The notes under the pieces were generated by a model. It made no database searches and was not told the DNA's origin. It saw only the letters and a program-made list of their open reading frames with translations. From Paenibacillus baekrokdamisoli (GTDB taxonomy: Bacteria > Bacillota > Bacilli > Paenibacillales > Paenibacillaceae), in contig NZ_AP019308.1 in the NCBI RefSeq assembly GCF_003945345.1, forward strand, positions 3,720,001-3,784,000: a DNA stretch of 64,000 bases, written 5' to 3'. The position numbers and the translations under genes were made by a program. Below, one piece after another: positions 1-9,626 of the stretch (position 1 is the first letter of the stretch; every line of letters starts with the position of its first letter).

Positions 1-1443
1 CAAGACGAAATAGGCGATGTCCTTGGATTCGGGGTAAATCGTTGTCGAAATATTACCTTGAACAGATGAAGCTGCCGAAGAAAAGTTTCCTGTTGACGAA
101 GATAGATACGCGTTCAACAGGTCGTTCACCGAAAGCGCATTCGCGGCTCCTTCGTACACTTCAGCTTGCTTGGAAACCGTCCAGCTCATCTGCTTGGACA
201 CGGCCTCTACCGTCCGTTCCCACTCTTGCTTCGCATACTGGTTCTGCATCATAGAGAACAAAACGACCATGCAAAGCAGCGGCGCCAATACCGTCAATAG
301 GAATAGGACGAACAGCTTCGTCCTGACCGTAGTCGTCGTAAGCAGCTCTCCCGCCGGCTTAGTCCTTGGAAAAGCTTCGAGCGGCAGCAGCCCCCCTTGG
401 TTGCGAATAAACCTAGTCAGCTTGAGCAGCGGCGACAATACCCCATTGGCAAGTGATAGTGAAAGGATGAGATTGCCAATCAGCAGCAAGCAGAACAGGA
501 CTCCCATAACCATCATCATATGGCTGAAATCGGCCCCCCAGCCTGTCTTCGTATCCGTCAGTACGAGAACAACGCCGTACGGGGACAATTGTTTAATATA
601 ATGAATTTGCCCCCCATCCCCCGCTCGTCGTGCCCACGACGTTTTCTCTTCCTGCGAAGGACTTTGACCGGTCAAGTCCAACTACAGCGATCCCGTGCCC
701 CAAGTTCTAATCCCGCTATCCGTATAAATAGACAAATGATATCCTTCAAGTTCGCTCTCATATAGAAGCTGCTGCGGAAAATCGTCGCTCAGAACTAGCA
801 AGCCAAGCGTATAATCGTTCACGCCGTTGTTAATAATCCATTTTCCTTCCAGCCCACGAGCAAAAGCGCTTACGCGTCGAAGCTGCTGTTCGCTTACATA
901 ACTCCACTTTTTATGTATGACCTTCTGCAATTCTCCCTCTTGAATATAGATAGGAATACCCGTTCCCTTTACAGCAAGCGCCTCCATGATACCTGATCCG
1001 TTCAAATCATCGATCCAGAGCACCATGCTTAAATCCTGGGCCTCTCCATCGAAAAAATGGACGTAATTCCACTGTTTAGAATCCGCACCCAGAAGGTATA
1101 TGCTTTGAAGAAGATCAGCGTTAATTTGCAGCCGGTTTATTTTCTCGTTCTGCTCCCGCAGCGCCTTCTCCGCCTCTGCCGCCGTACCAAGACTTAGAAA
1201 TCTGGATGAGAAGGAAGTAAACTCCCGTGTTTTCAAATGAACGGCATACGTGTCCACCTGCTTAAACGCCGAGAGCGCGTTGAATTCCAATTGGCTGATC
1301 ATGTAGTTTTTTCTAAAGCTTAAGGACGACTCTCTAACATTGCTCATGTTGGCATATCCATATATGCCGAAAATAATTTGCGCGGACAACAGCAGAAGCA
1401 GCGCGCTGATTACAATCCGATTGCGATGGGTCATGCCGTTCAC
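1..1443 (-). pseudogene. YesM-type sensor histidine kinase, N-terminal sensor part, interrupted by an in-frame TAG and cut by the window edge
   Basis: Codons from 1443 down to 685 encode 253 residues that start with a transmembrane helix (about residues 8-30), followed by an extracytoplasmic sensor region. An in-frame TAG at 682-684 ends this ORF, but the same frame stays open for 227 more codons to position 1. The continuation holds a second membrane helix (VMGVLFCLLLIGNLIL), a linker, a third helix (TKLFVLFLLTVLAPLLCMVV) and the start of another outside segment. No kinase core lies inside the window. The start overlaps the response-regulator stop as ATGA, so this is the kinase partner of a two-component pair. 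I infer one gene with a nonsense mutation; two separate proteins or a sequencing error are also possible. Confidence 0.6.
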
Positions 1444-2798
1444 GCATGATTCGCCTCGCCCTCGATGAAGTTCACCGTTACATGCTTGTTGCGGTATTCC
1501 AAAGGTGTAACTTGGTTATATCTTTTGAAGATGATTGAAAAATGCTGCGCGTTTTGATACCCGACCCGTTCGGAAACTTCATATATTTTAAGGCTGGGAT
1601 CTTTGAGCAGGCGGGTCGCCTCTTCCAATCGGCAAGCCGTCAAATATTGCAAATAATTTTCTCCCGTCACTTCCTTGAACAAATAACTCAAGTACGCACT
1701 ATTAACATGTACACGCTGGGCAATTTGCTTAAGCGAGATTGGTTCCCGGAAATGCACTCGAACATAGCTTTTAGCTGCTTCTACGATTCGCCTGCTTGTC
1801 TCAGAATCGCCCGGCGGTCCAGATTCGGTCCCTACAACCGCTTCCTTGACAGCGGATTCATCCCCTTCCCCTATCGAATCTCCTTCGAATACATAATGAA
1901 CGATTTCTTCATCTCCGTTCGTCCGCCTTTGCGCGATATCCGCTTGTTCACGGGAGATCCAAATATCCGCTAGACGCGAAGCCGACTCGCCCAGCGCAAT
2001 CGACATCGTCGTTTTAAACAAACCGCGAAAGCGATACAGATGTTCTCTGACCGAAGCGAGATGTTCCGCCAGCTTCTCGTTCTCGCCCTGTCCGAGAATA
2101 TAACAGCTGCCTGAATCCGCCTCTACGAAGTAACTGCCATGTCCTTCCCTTTCCCAAATTTCAGTCAAAGTGTTGTCGAGAGCAAATAATAACAATTCCC
2201 AGTCTTTAATGGAATAATCTGTCCTTATCTTGTCATCAAGGCCGATTACAGCAACTGTGTAAGCCTCCGCATCGCTCCGAATATTCGCATTCGTACAGCC
2301 TTCCTCGATTTCTTCCTGCGATAATGGCATGTACAGCAGCTTATTCAAGAATTGAATGCGCATCAATACCGATGCGAGCTGCGACTTACGGCGCAGCATC
2401 TGTTCTTCCTCCGCTTCTCGCCGTTCATCGTTCAACATAGCCACAAGCGGTAGAAACGCACGCGTCAGTTCCTCTGTCGTAGAAGGCTTCAGCAAATAAT
2501 CGCAGACGCCGCTTCGCAAGGAAGAACGAACCAGATCGAAATCGCTGTAGCCAGTCAAGATGACGATTTTCGTGAAAGGATAGGCCTTCTTCACCTTTTC
2601 CGCTAATTCCAAACCGCTCATGAACGGCATACGAATATCTGCGAGCAGCAAATCCGCGGCTTCTTCCTCAAAACATCTTAATACTTCCAGCCCATTCTCA
2701 TAAGATCCAGCAAGCTCAATGCCAAGCGCGTTCCAATTCACCCGGCTTAGCCCTTCTCTTATGTTGACTTCGTCGTCAACGATGACTAGCTTATACAT
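1440..2798 (-). CDS. Response regulator, receiver plus AraC-type HTH (YesN-like)
   Basis: This 452-residue regulator has an N-terminal receiver domain with the acidic pair VDDE (residues 7-10), phospho-acceptor D54 in LLLADIRMP and the conserved K104 in LLKPS. A variable middle region of about 200 residues follows, and then an AraC/XylS double HTH (about residues 345-445, with the typical VSERVGYQNAQHFSIIFKRY stretch). This is the YesN layout that pairs with YesM kinases. It lies one base downstream of the binding-protein gene and overlaps the following kinase gene by four bases, so the three form one operon. Its probable targets are sugar-transport genes, inferred from the context. Confidence 0.93.
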   Translation of the reverse strand: MYKLVIVDDEVNIREGLSRVNWNALGIELAGSYENGLEVLRCFEEEAADLLLADIRMPFMSGLELAEKVKKAYPFTKIVILTGYSDFDLVRSSLRSGVCDYLLKPSTTEELTRAFLPLVAMLNDERREAEEEQMLRRKSQLASVLMRIQFLNKLLYMPLSQEEIEEGCTNANIRSDAEAYTVAVIGLDDKIRTDYSIKDWELLLFALDNTLTEIWEREGHGSYFVEADSGSCYILGQGENEKLAEHLASVREHLYRFRGLFKTTMSIALGESASRLADIWISREQADIAQRRTNGDEEIVHYVFEGDSIGEGDESAVKEAVVGTESGPPGDSETSRRIVEAAKSYVRVHFREPISLKQIAQRVHVNSAYLSYLFKEVTGENYLQYLTACRLEEATRLLKDPSLKIYEVSERVGYQNAQHFSIIFKRYNQVTPLEYRNKHVTVNFIEGEANHA

Positions 2799-2799
2799 C

Positions 2800-4407
2800 C
2801 TAATTACTCCCCTCCGATTTCAAAAGCATCTTCCAGCCGCTCGTATCGATGTTGTTAGCCTGAATGATGCGGTCAGCAGCCTTGCTTTGAATCTCGTCGA
2901 TCGCAGCGAAGTACATCTCATCGGTCAACTTTCCATAGACCCAAGCCGTCGTATACTGGTTCCATTGATCGTTGCTTTCAATATCCAGACCGGTTGGCCA
3001 TGTATAGCTCGGCGTGATGGGAAACGGACGGGAAATCAATTCTTCAAGCAACGCCGGTGTTGGAACGCCCTTGACTGCACCTATCGACGTTTGGTCTTCT
3101 TCAATAAGCAACGACAAATTTTCTGGAGCCGTCAAGAATTGAAGAAACCGAACTGCAGCTTCCTCCGTACCGTGTTTTTCGACGGAAGGTTTAATGATAT
3201 TTAAAGAAACGACTGGCTCAGGCTGATAAGGCCCTTTCTCGGTATATTTCGGAACCGAAACGTACTTCGATTCTCCTGCAGCTAACGGAAGCGGCGGGAA
3301 CAAACCAAATTCAAAGGTACGCTCCTCATTGGCACTCTCTGTAGCTAGCGTCCAGGTTCCGTCCTCGAACATGGCCACTCTCCCTTCTTCCCAAGGCTTT
3401 GTAAAATCCGTGGATTCCCAATTCGGAGGTGAAACAGCAAAAAATTTCTTAAAGTTCAAATACAGCTCCCTCGCATACTCGTTAAGAACCGGCGAAAACA
3501 TTCTCTCCTTCACACCCCGAATTATTTCAGCATGATCGATATTGCCGTGCTTATCGGACTTGAGTTTGTCAGCTACATTTTTTTCAAAATAATAAGGACC
3601 CAAATTGAATAAAAACGCCCAGTTGTATATCTGATTCTGCGCAGTCCAAGGGTGAAGCCCGATATAACCTTTGCTATTCAACTTCTCCGCCGCTTGGATA
3701 AACTCCAGATAGGATTTAGGAACTTCAATACCTTCCTTGGTCAAGATCTCTTTATTATAAAAAATAGCTGTCGCCGATCCCGAATTTAAGCTGATCGGAA
3801 TGCCTATTACGGACATCTTTCCTTCAACCGCCTCGGAAACCATGTTCTTGCTCCATAAATATTCCGGAAATTGTTCACTCCACTTCCGGTTGTCATTAAC
3901 AAAAGGATTGGGCTGATTAAGGTATTCATCCATTGGTAAATACCAACCCTCTTTGGCAAACGCATTCCAACTCATTCCAATGTCGGGCCCATCTCCGGAG
4001 GACAACTTAACCGTGTAGTAATTGGCCAAAGAAGTCCGATCTTTCTTGTTCATACCGCGAACCCATTCAATCGTAACGTTAGGATATAATTTGGTGAACG
4101 CATCGGCTATCTTTTGTCCGGCAACCCGCTCCTCAGGGTTTTCCTTCGTCCGTGTCGATTTGAGTGTTGGCGTATATAACCATAAGTCAACCTTTAATGT
4201 AACGGGTTTCCCCCTATTAAGCTGGTCTTGTTTCTCGAACGAATTCCCGGCTGCCTGATTCCCCTGCTTCGTATCCTTGCTGCCGCTCGCGGATTTCCCC
4301 GCATTCGGCTTATCTATTTTCGGACTCGAACTGAAACAGCCGGATGCGGTTAGCATGAACAGAGAACCCAAGACGAATAACAGGCAAAGCTTCGTTGACG
4401 ATAACAA
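2800..4407 (-). CDS. Extracellular solute-binding lipoprotein of a sugar ABC transporter (family 1)
   Basis: The 535-residue product starts with a lipoprotein signal ending in LTASGC, so Cys24 is the likely lipidated residue. A Ser/Lys/Asn-rich spacer and a family-1 solute-binding fold follow (ADAFTKLYPNVTIEW-type start, several Trp-rich sugar-contact segments). The start I use is TTG at 4407 with GAGGAG about ten bases upstream. No permeases lie next to it; instead the response regulator and sensor kinase follow directly. It may act as the ligand receptor feeding the two-component system, or share permeases encoded elsewhere. The substrate is unknown. Confidence 0.88.
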   Translation of the reverse strand: MLSSTKLCLLFVLGSLFMLTASGCFSSSPKIDKPNAGKSASGSKDTKQGNQAAGNSFEKQDQLNRGKPVTLKVDLWLYTPTLKSTRTKENPEERVAGQKIADAFTKLYPNVTIEWVRGMNKKDRTSLANYYTVKLSSGDGPDIGMSWNAFAKEGWYLPMDEYLNQPNPFVNDNRKWSEQFPEYLWSKNMVSEAVEGKMSVIGIPISLNSGSATAIFYNKEILTKEGIEVPKSYLEFIQAAEKLNSKGYIGLHPWTAQNQIYNWAFLFNLGPYYFEKNVADKLKSDKHGNIDHAEIIRGVKERMFSPVLNEYARELYLNFKKFFAVSPPNWESTDFTKPWEEGRVAMFEDGTWTLATESANEERTFEFGLFPPLPLAAGESKYVSVPKYTEKGPYQPEPVVSLNIIKPSVEKHGTEEAAVRFLQFLTAPENLSLLIEEDQTSIGAVKGVPTPALLEELISRPFPITPSYTWPTGLDIESNDQWNQYTTAWVYGKLTDEMYFAAIDEIQSKAADRIIQANNIDTSGWKMLLKSEGSN

Positions 4408-4454
4408 TCTGACTCAACTCCTCTTAATTCGTATTCTCAGAATCTCTTAATTTT

Positions 4455-4495
4455 ACATTAAAAAACATTACATAACCTTACATTACATCACATTA
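4455..4495. promoter_or_regulatory. Phased ACATTA direct repeats upstream of the binding-protein operon
   Basis: The hexamer ACATTA occurs at 4455, 4465, 4480 and 4490. This makes two pairs, each with 10-bp spacing, offset by 25 bp, with a related ACATAA at 4470. Direct repeats one helical turn apart are the usual target layout of AraC-type dimers, and both flanking genes involve AraC-type regulators. The region is very AT-rich, so chance repetition is possible. Confidence 0.3.
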
Positions 4496-4553
4496 CTCCT
4501 TATAAACAATATGGCTGTCTCTAGATTTCATTTGTGTTTTTTGGGATCTTTCT

Positions 4554-5390
4554 TTACTCCCCATACTGTAATCGGAACTGATTGGGAGTCATACCCGCCA
4601 CCTTGTGAAAGGTATGGATAAAGTGACTGTCATCTTGAAAGCCGACTGCTCTTGAGATATCCCTGACTGTTCTGCTGCGATCAGCAACCAGCAGCTCTTT
4701 AGATTTTTGAATACGGAATTGAACCAGATATTGATAAGGACTTATCCCCCAGCTGGAACGGAATAGTGTATTGAGGTACTGCGGGCTGACCTGCAGCGTA
4801 TCCGCCATCGTTCCCAGACCTAGATTAGGGTCACTGAATCCTTCCTCTATGAGCAGATAAATTGGAGTCAGCCTCTCATGCCCTTTTGATAGGGATCGCT
4901 GTCCACTGGATTGGCCGTATTGTTTGATCTGTGATAAAAAGGCATACACCTCCAGCGATCCGTTCATCCCTGCAAAATCGAAGCTATAACCGAACTTTTC
5001 ATTATATTGTTCATGAATATGGGCAAGCGGGCATTCCTTGTCCCAGGAAATCGGTAAGTTCTGCTGGATGTCTAAGGATGCGGTAATGGGATTCGCCAGT
5101 GCGCCATCAAACGTCATATACCACGTGGACCAAACGGCGGTCTCCGGATAATAGCTGTGAGGCACTCCAGGCTTAAGAAGGAAGCCTTGATTCGGATACA
5201 GCTTCATGGGTTTGCCATTAACGATAAATTCTCCACTGCCTTCAACCGTATGCAGCCAATGGAAGCTATGGAATCCGCTCTCTCTATTGATAGCGCCCTG
5301 ATGCCCAGAAAAGCCAATACTGGTTAGATAAAGCGGCAATCGACGATCCCATTCTGTGGTCACAAAATGTCTGCTATACGAAGTATTCAT
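4554..5390 (-). CDS. AraC family transcriptional regulator with cupin-like sensor domain
   Basis: The protein is about 278 residues from ATG 5390, which has GAGGTG six bases upstream; an alternative ATG at 5411 adds seven residues. The N-terminal part looks like an AraC-binding cupin (GSGEFIVNGKPMKLYPNQGF, then PGVPHSYYPE). The C-terminal part is a double HTH ending in VGFQDDSHFIHTFHKVAGMTPNQFR. It is transcribed divergently from the dehydrogenase/isomerase pair across about 130 bp, so it most likely controls that pair in response to a sugar ligand. The exact ligand cannot be read from the sequence. Confidence 0.9.
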   Translation of the reverse strand: MNTSYSRHFVTTEWDRRLPLYLTSIGFSGHQGAINRESGFHSFHWLHTVEGSGEFIVNGKPMKLYPNQGFLLKPGVPHSYYPETAVWSTWYMTFDGALANPITASLDIQQNLPISWDKECPLAHIHEQYNEKFGYSFDFAGMNGSLEVYAFLSQIKQYGQSSGQRSLSKGHERLTPIYLLIEEGFSDPNLGLGTMADTLQVSPQYLNTLFRSSWGISPYQYLVQFRIQKSKELLVADRSRTVRDISRAVGFQDDSHFIHTFHKVAGMTPNQFRLQYGE

Positions 5391-5522
5391 AAGCCACACC
5401 TCTAGTTTCATTTTCCTATATCCAATACGAGTTATCTTATATTTTAATAACCTATAAATTGATCTAGAATAGGAGCAAGCTTGAATTATATTATACCCTA
5501 TCGATCAGGAGTGATGAAGTAG

Positions 5523-6494
5523 ATGACCATTAAACTTGGTTTTATTGGATCTGGTGGAATCGCTGAGCATCATCTTAAAAATTTGGTTCAAATGGATGGT
5601 GTCGAACTATCGGCATTCTACGATGTAGACATCCAGCGTGCCCAGAATATAGCTTCCAACCATCTTGGGGCGAAAGCATTCTCTAATCTAGACGACATGC
5701 TGGACAGCACGAAGCTGGATGGCGTATATGTATGTGTTCCTCCAATGGCCCATGGGCCTGCAGAACATAAATTAGTCGAACGAGGCATTCCTTTCTTAGT
5801 GGAGAAGCCTCTAGGAATAAATCATGAAGTCCCTCTTGCCATAGGCGATAAAGTCAAAGCATCCAAGCTCATCACATCCGTGGGCTACCACTGGCGATAT
5901 GATGAATCTGCCAGGGTAGCTAAGCGTTTGTTAGCAGACAGCAAGGCGGGGATGGCGCTCGGTTACTGGATGGGCGGCATGCCCATGGTTCCTTGGTGGA
6001 GAGTTCAAGCTGGCTCGGGCGGACAATTCGTCGAGCAAACCACACATATCGTCGATTTGCTTCGCTACTTGTGCGGGGAAGTTCGCGAGGTTTATGCTGC
6101 GTATGGACTACAGGTCATGGGAGAGCAGGTCGAAGGTACTGATGTGCCCGATGTTGGAAGCGTTACACTGAAGCTTGCCAATGGCATGATTGCTACGATA
6201 TCGAATACCTGCCTGCTCCCGATTGGTCACCATGTCGGACTGGACATCTATACGAACAAAGGGGTTCTGGAGCTTAGAAGCAACGCGCTTCGCGAGCTTA
6301 CTACCGATGGGACCAAGACCTATTCGAACGTCACCAATCCTTATTTTATCGAGGACGAGGCGTTCATTCATGCCCTGCGAACCAGTGACACTTCCCGCAT
6401 TCTTTCCAATTATGAAGATTCACTGCTGACACATGCTGTCACGATTGCCGCGAATGAATCAGCCGTATCCGGCAAACCTATTTCCTTAATTTGA
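5523..6494 (+). CDS. Gfo/Idh/MocA family NAD(P)-dependent oxidoreductase
   Basis: The 323-residue protein begins with a Rossmann fold (LGFIGSGGIAEHH, GxGxxA-like) and has the family EKP motif (VEKPLGI at about residue 95), with the lysine that usually serves in catalysis and cofactor binding. The C-terminal alpha/beta domain carries the substrate-side EQTTHIVDLLRYL segment with the conserved His/Asp pattern. An AGGAGTG ribosome site lies just upstream. It is followed 31 bp later by a TIM-barrel isomerase, and such pairs act in inositol or sugar-derivative catabolism. The substrate is not determinable here. Confidence 0.92.
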   Translation: MTIKLGFIGSGGIAEHHLKNLVQMDGVELSAFYDVDIQRAQNIASNHLGAKAFSNLDDMLDSTKLDGVYVCVPPMAHGPAEHKLVERGIPFLVEKPLGINHEVPLAIGDKVKASKLITSVGYHWRYDESARVAKRLLADSKAGMALGYWMGGMPMVPWWRVQAGSGGQFVEQTTHIVDLLRYLCGEVREVYAAYGLQVMGEQVEGTDVPDVGSVTLKLANGMIATISNTCLLPIGHHVGLDIYTNKGVLELRSNALRELTTDGTKTYSNVTNPYFIEDEAFIHALRTSDTSRILSNYEDSLLTHAVTIAANESAVSGKPISLI

Positions 6495-6525
6495 AATTTA
6501 TAAAAGGGAGGAAGACGAAGCCATT

Positions 6526-7293
6526 ATGAAATATTCACTATGTATCGGAGCCTACTCCGGTCAAGACGAGATTTATCACCTGGAGAAAATCAAGGAGCAT
6601 GGGTTTAACGGCCTTGAATATTATGCTTGGTGGGACCTGAACGATATGAAGAAAACAGCGAAGGAACAGGAACGAATCGGCGTTGGCATTAGTGCTACCT
6701 GTACCAAATTCATCAGCTTGGTCGATGAGTCCTTGCGAGATGCCTACTTGGAAGGCATCCGCCAAACGATAGAAGCTTGCCAAATTCTAAATATCCGCTC
6801 TGTCATTTCCCAGACGGGCAACGTTTTGGAAGGCGTATCTCGTGACGTTCAGAAACAAACCATGGTAGAAACACTTAAACGCTGTGCCCCCTTGTTCGAG
6901 GAGGCAGGTATTGTATTAGAGATCGAGCCTTTGAACGGGCTAGTTGATCATCAAGGGCATTTCTTGCAGCGCTCCGACGATTCGGTTGATGTCATTGATC
7001 AGGTTGGCAGCCCGAACGTCAAGCTCGTCTTCGACGTCTATCACCAGCAGATTACGGAGGGTAATGTCATCCGCAATGCTACCGGCTATATCGACCGGAT
7101 CAATCACTACCACATTGCAGATAACCCTGGACGTAAACAGCCAGGTACAGGTGAATTAAATTACGTCAATATTCTGAAGGCAATCAAAGCTACCGGCTTC
7201 TCCGGCTTTGTTGGACTGGAATGTGGGTATACCGTTGATACGGACACAGCGATTGAGCAGTTCAAGAATGAGATTTTGTCACAAGTTGAATAG
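6526..7293 (+). CDS. Sugar phosphate isomerase/epimerase family protein (xylose isomerase-like TIM barrel)
   Basis: The 255-residue protein fits the AP-endonuclease-2/xylose-isomerase-like TIM-barrel family. It has a metal-binding pattern of acidic and His residues in EIEPLN, KLVFDVYHQQITEGN, INHYHIADNPGR and the C-terminal GLECGY segment. These match hydroxypyruvate isomerase and inosose or sugar epimerase relatives. A GGGAGGAAG ribosome site precedes ATG 6526. It follows the Gfo/Idh/MocA gene in one operon and probably uses the keto or aldose product of that enzyme. The specific reaction is an inference. Confidence 0.88.
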   Translation: MKYSLCIGAYSGQDEIYHLEKIKEHGFNGLEYYAWWDLNDMKKTAKEQERIGVGISATCTKFISLVDESLRDAYLEGIRQTIEACQILNIRSVISQTGNVLEGVSRDVQKQTMVETLKRCAPLFEEAGIVLEIEPLNGLVDHQGHFLQRSDDSVDVIDQVGSPNVKLVFDVYHQQITEGNVIRNATGYIDRINHYHIADNPGRKQPGTGELNYVNILKAIKATGFSGFVGLECGYTVDTDTAIEQFKNEILSQVE

Positions 7294-7298
7294 GCTAT

Positions 7299-7487
7299 AT
7301 AAGTTGAACTTAAGAAACGAACAATGAGCCGCTGCACAGATGGAATGTTCTTCCGATCGCTGTTGAGCCCGGATTTCTTGTTTTGTCCCCTGATAAGGGG
7401 GAAATCCGGTCTCAAAGGCGAACGCTTACGCTTCTCCAGAATCATCCATCTGCTCCGCTCACTTGTTATTTCTCTAGTTCAACTTAT
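7299..7487. repeat. MITE-like element, full copy
   Basis: The 189-bp element has imperfect terminal inverted repeats. The left end reads ATAAGTTGAACTTAAGAAAC and the reverse complement of the right end reads ATAAGTTGAACTAGAGAAAT. Both ends continue with similar AACAA/GTGAGC and CAGATGGA blocks. The centre carries a nested hairpin (CCGGATTTC ... CCCC ... GGGG ... GAAATCCGG). It has no coding capacity. A second, shortened copy lies at 20935-21054. It sits directly after the isomerase stop codon. Confidence 0.7.
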
Positions 7488-7500
7488 CTAATAAAGAGAT

Positions 7501-7544
7501 AAAGAGTACTTGATCAGGTGGTTATTTCTGATCAAGTACTCTTT
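7501..7544. terminator. Bidirectional hairpin terminator
   Basis: Two 16-bp arms, AAAGAGTACTTGATCA (7501-7516) and its exact reverse complement (7529-7544), are separated by 12 bp. AT-rich flanks lie on both sides. It sits between convergent genes (isomerase on plus, hydrolase on minus) and can end both transcripts. Confidence 0.8.
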
Positions 7545-7577
7545 ATTGTAACTGCCGAGAATCACACTAGTGGTTAT

Positions 7578-9626
7578 TCAAGCCTCGCTTAATCCCCAAC
7601 CAATTGAATTTCGCATCGTCTTCTCGAACCAAGCTTCATCCGTGAAATTCGGGATTTCCCCCAGCACTTCAAGAACTGGAATTCCGTCTCTCCCAGGATG
7701 GGGGACATGAACGGGCTTAATCCAATCTATAGTCCCGCTCCTTCTAAATTGCAAATGATAGGCATAGAGGCCTGGGACGAGCTGCTCATTAACCTCTTGA
7801 ATCGATTTCTTAAATGAAAATGCTTCCCCAAAGTCTTCCAAAGTCTCGAATACACCTTCCATAAGAAGAATTGCCTCCATTCGCAACCCTTCACTTTGAT
7901 CGAGCAATTCCAAGCGATATTCCATACCCGGTTCACCGTAAAGCACCAAATACATCGGTAGTCCCTTCACAACGACCTTAGGCCCTTCAAAGTATACAGG
8001 CTGTCGTTCAGGCTCAAATCGCTCCGCCTGCTCCCATTCCTCTGCCCTTTCGCTGGATCTTCGATAATGCCAGGTTCCCTCCGCCTGAAGTTGTTCACCT
8101 GTCAGAAGAGACACCAAACATTCCGTTGCCCGATCGAAAGGATGGGTACAATTGTTGTGGCCGAAACGGTAACCAATTTCATGCCGGACCTGCACACCGT
8201 ATCTTCTGGCTCGGTTTACCCATTCGAAGCCAGGCCAGCTAGCCGTAAAAGCATCATGCGTCCCATGTGTAAACCATACCTTCGTTCCTTTTTCTTGCAA
8301 TGTGCGGATGATCCGATCCGAGGACGGACCGTGCTCAATTCCAATTAACCTGGAATCGCTTGTTCCGAACTGATTACGCAGGAAAAGCTCGATTGCTGAG
8401 CTTCCATCCGTGCTTAGCCAGTTCGGCCGCCAGGCATCCTTATAGCCGATATCACTGCGGATTGCCTCCCAGCGAACGGGAAACGTCGTATTTAATATCT
8501 CCTCCATGGGATCGCTGAAGAACAGAGGAGGGTTATAACAGACGAGATACGGGATCGAATAACCGCTGTTTCTTGGATTGCCAGCTGCGAGCAGACCCGT
8601 TACTCCCCCGCGTGATCCTCCGACTGCGACGATCGCATCGCTATCAACTGCGAACCTTTCCACTGCCATTCGAAACAAATCGTTCATATTGTCGTAAATC
8701 GAATCTTGCAGCGTTCTTGTACCAATGGAGCCGCCTCCGTTCCAAATGATACCTACAGCACCTTTCCCGGTTTGGAGAAATGCCGATCCAAGCACCTTCA
8801 GAAGCGGAGGTCCTACGGTCGAGAATACATTTTCATTCTGGTCATAAAATCCGCTAAATACGGCGGGATAACGCGCCACTTGTGCTCGGGACCAATAGGG
8901 CGGGAGGATAAAACTAACCATACTGCGGTGTTCGCCCTCCCCGATGATATCTCCATGAACCAGTTGAAAAGCCGGCACTCCTTCTTCCAACTTATCAACT
9001 GTAACCTCATAATGACGCAGCACAACCGGATACCCCGTCAGCTTTAGCGATTGATCCGACAGCTTCAATACAGCTTCTTCCGTGACATGTAACAAGCTGT
9101 AAGTTTCACCGATATAACGCTCATACGCCGGTACACGCCTGACTTCCCCTGCACTCTCGTCTTCAAACAAGGCATAAGCATCTGTTCGGTATAGATAGGG
9201 ATTAGACAGCTGCTCGTCGCGCAGTGGTAATTCTGTTACCAAATCGCCAGACTCCCGGTTCAGCCGAAGCTCACCAATTCCATCCGTTCCGCCCTGGCGG
9301 ATTCCTCCCCTCCCTCTGTTAAGGGAAGCATCCCAGTTCGTAATGACCGGAAACGAATGGCGTAGCTCCTCGCAAACGATGATGTAGACGCCGCGCTCAC
9401 TCGTATCGATTCGAACGATCCCTTGCGCTGCATCAGTCACTCTCACTTCCATATACGTAACTGCGTCATCGGTATATCTAGCCGCAGTAATACTGCTTCC
9501 TCTTTCTATTAGCGCCTCAAGGATATCCTTCCGCACCTTAATCTCCATATAAGAGCAGGAACCATCATGAACGTTATATTCGCTTATCGGCACATAAGTA
9601 TCAGCTGCGAACAGGTCATTATACAT
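7578..9626 (-). CDS. Large alpha/beta-hydrolase family protein
   Basis: The 682-residue protein has a central alpha/beta-hydrolase module with nucleophile elbow VGGSRGG near residue 345. Later segments could supply the acid (FTHGTHDAFTASWPGF) and the histidine (GHNNCTHPFDRA). Flanking N- and C-terminal regions look like beta-rich domains, and the length is well above a plain hydrolase. No signal peptide is visible, so it is probably cytoplasmic. The start is supported by AAGGAGC seven bases upstream, within a duplicated leader. I recognise the fold but not the substrate; an esterase or oligopeptidase role is possible. Confidence 0.75.
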   Translation of the reverse strand: MYNDLFAADTYVPISEYNVHDGSCSYMEIKVRKDILEALIERGSSITAARYTDDAVTYMEVRVTDAAQGIVRIDTSERGVYIIVCEELRHSFPVITNWDASLNRGRGGIRQGGTDGIGELRLNRESGDLVTELPLRDEQLSNPYLYRTDAYALFEDESAGEVRRVPAYERYIGETYSLLHVTEEAVLKLSDQSLKLTGYPVVLRHYEVTVDKLEEGVPAFQLVHGDIIGEGEHRSMVSFILPPYWSRAQVARYPAVFSGFYDQNENVFSTVGPPLLKVLGSAFLQTGKGAVGIIWNGGGSIGTRTLQDSIYDNMNDLFRMAVERFAVDSDAIVAVGGSRGGVTGLLAAGNPRNSGYSIPYLVCYNPPLFFSDPMEEILNTTFPVRWEAIRSDIGYKDAWRPNWLSTDGSSAIELFLRNQFGTSDSRLIGIEHGPSSDRIIRTLQEKGTKVWFTHGTHDAFTASWPGFEWVNRARRYGVQVRHEIGYRFGHNNCTHPFDRATECLVSLLTGEQLQAEGTWHYRRSSERAEEWEQAERFEPERQPVYFEGPKVVVKGLPMYLVLYGEPGMEYRLELLDQSEGLRMEAILLMEGVFETLEDFGEAFSFKKSIQEVNEQLVPGLYAYHLQFRRSGTIDWIKPVHVPHPGRDGIPVLEVLGEIPNFTDEAWFEKTMRNSIGWGLSEA

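Noticed and set aside
4440..4500. ACATTAC-rich stretch considered as a CRISPR-like or phase-variable repeat
   Set aside because: Only four short hexamers with no spacers or long units; kept only as a possible regulator site.
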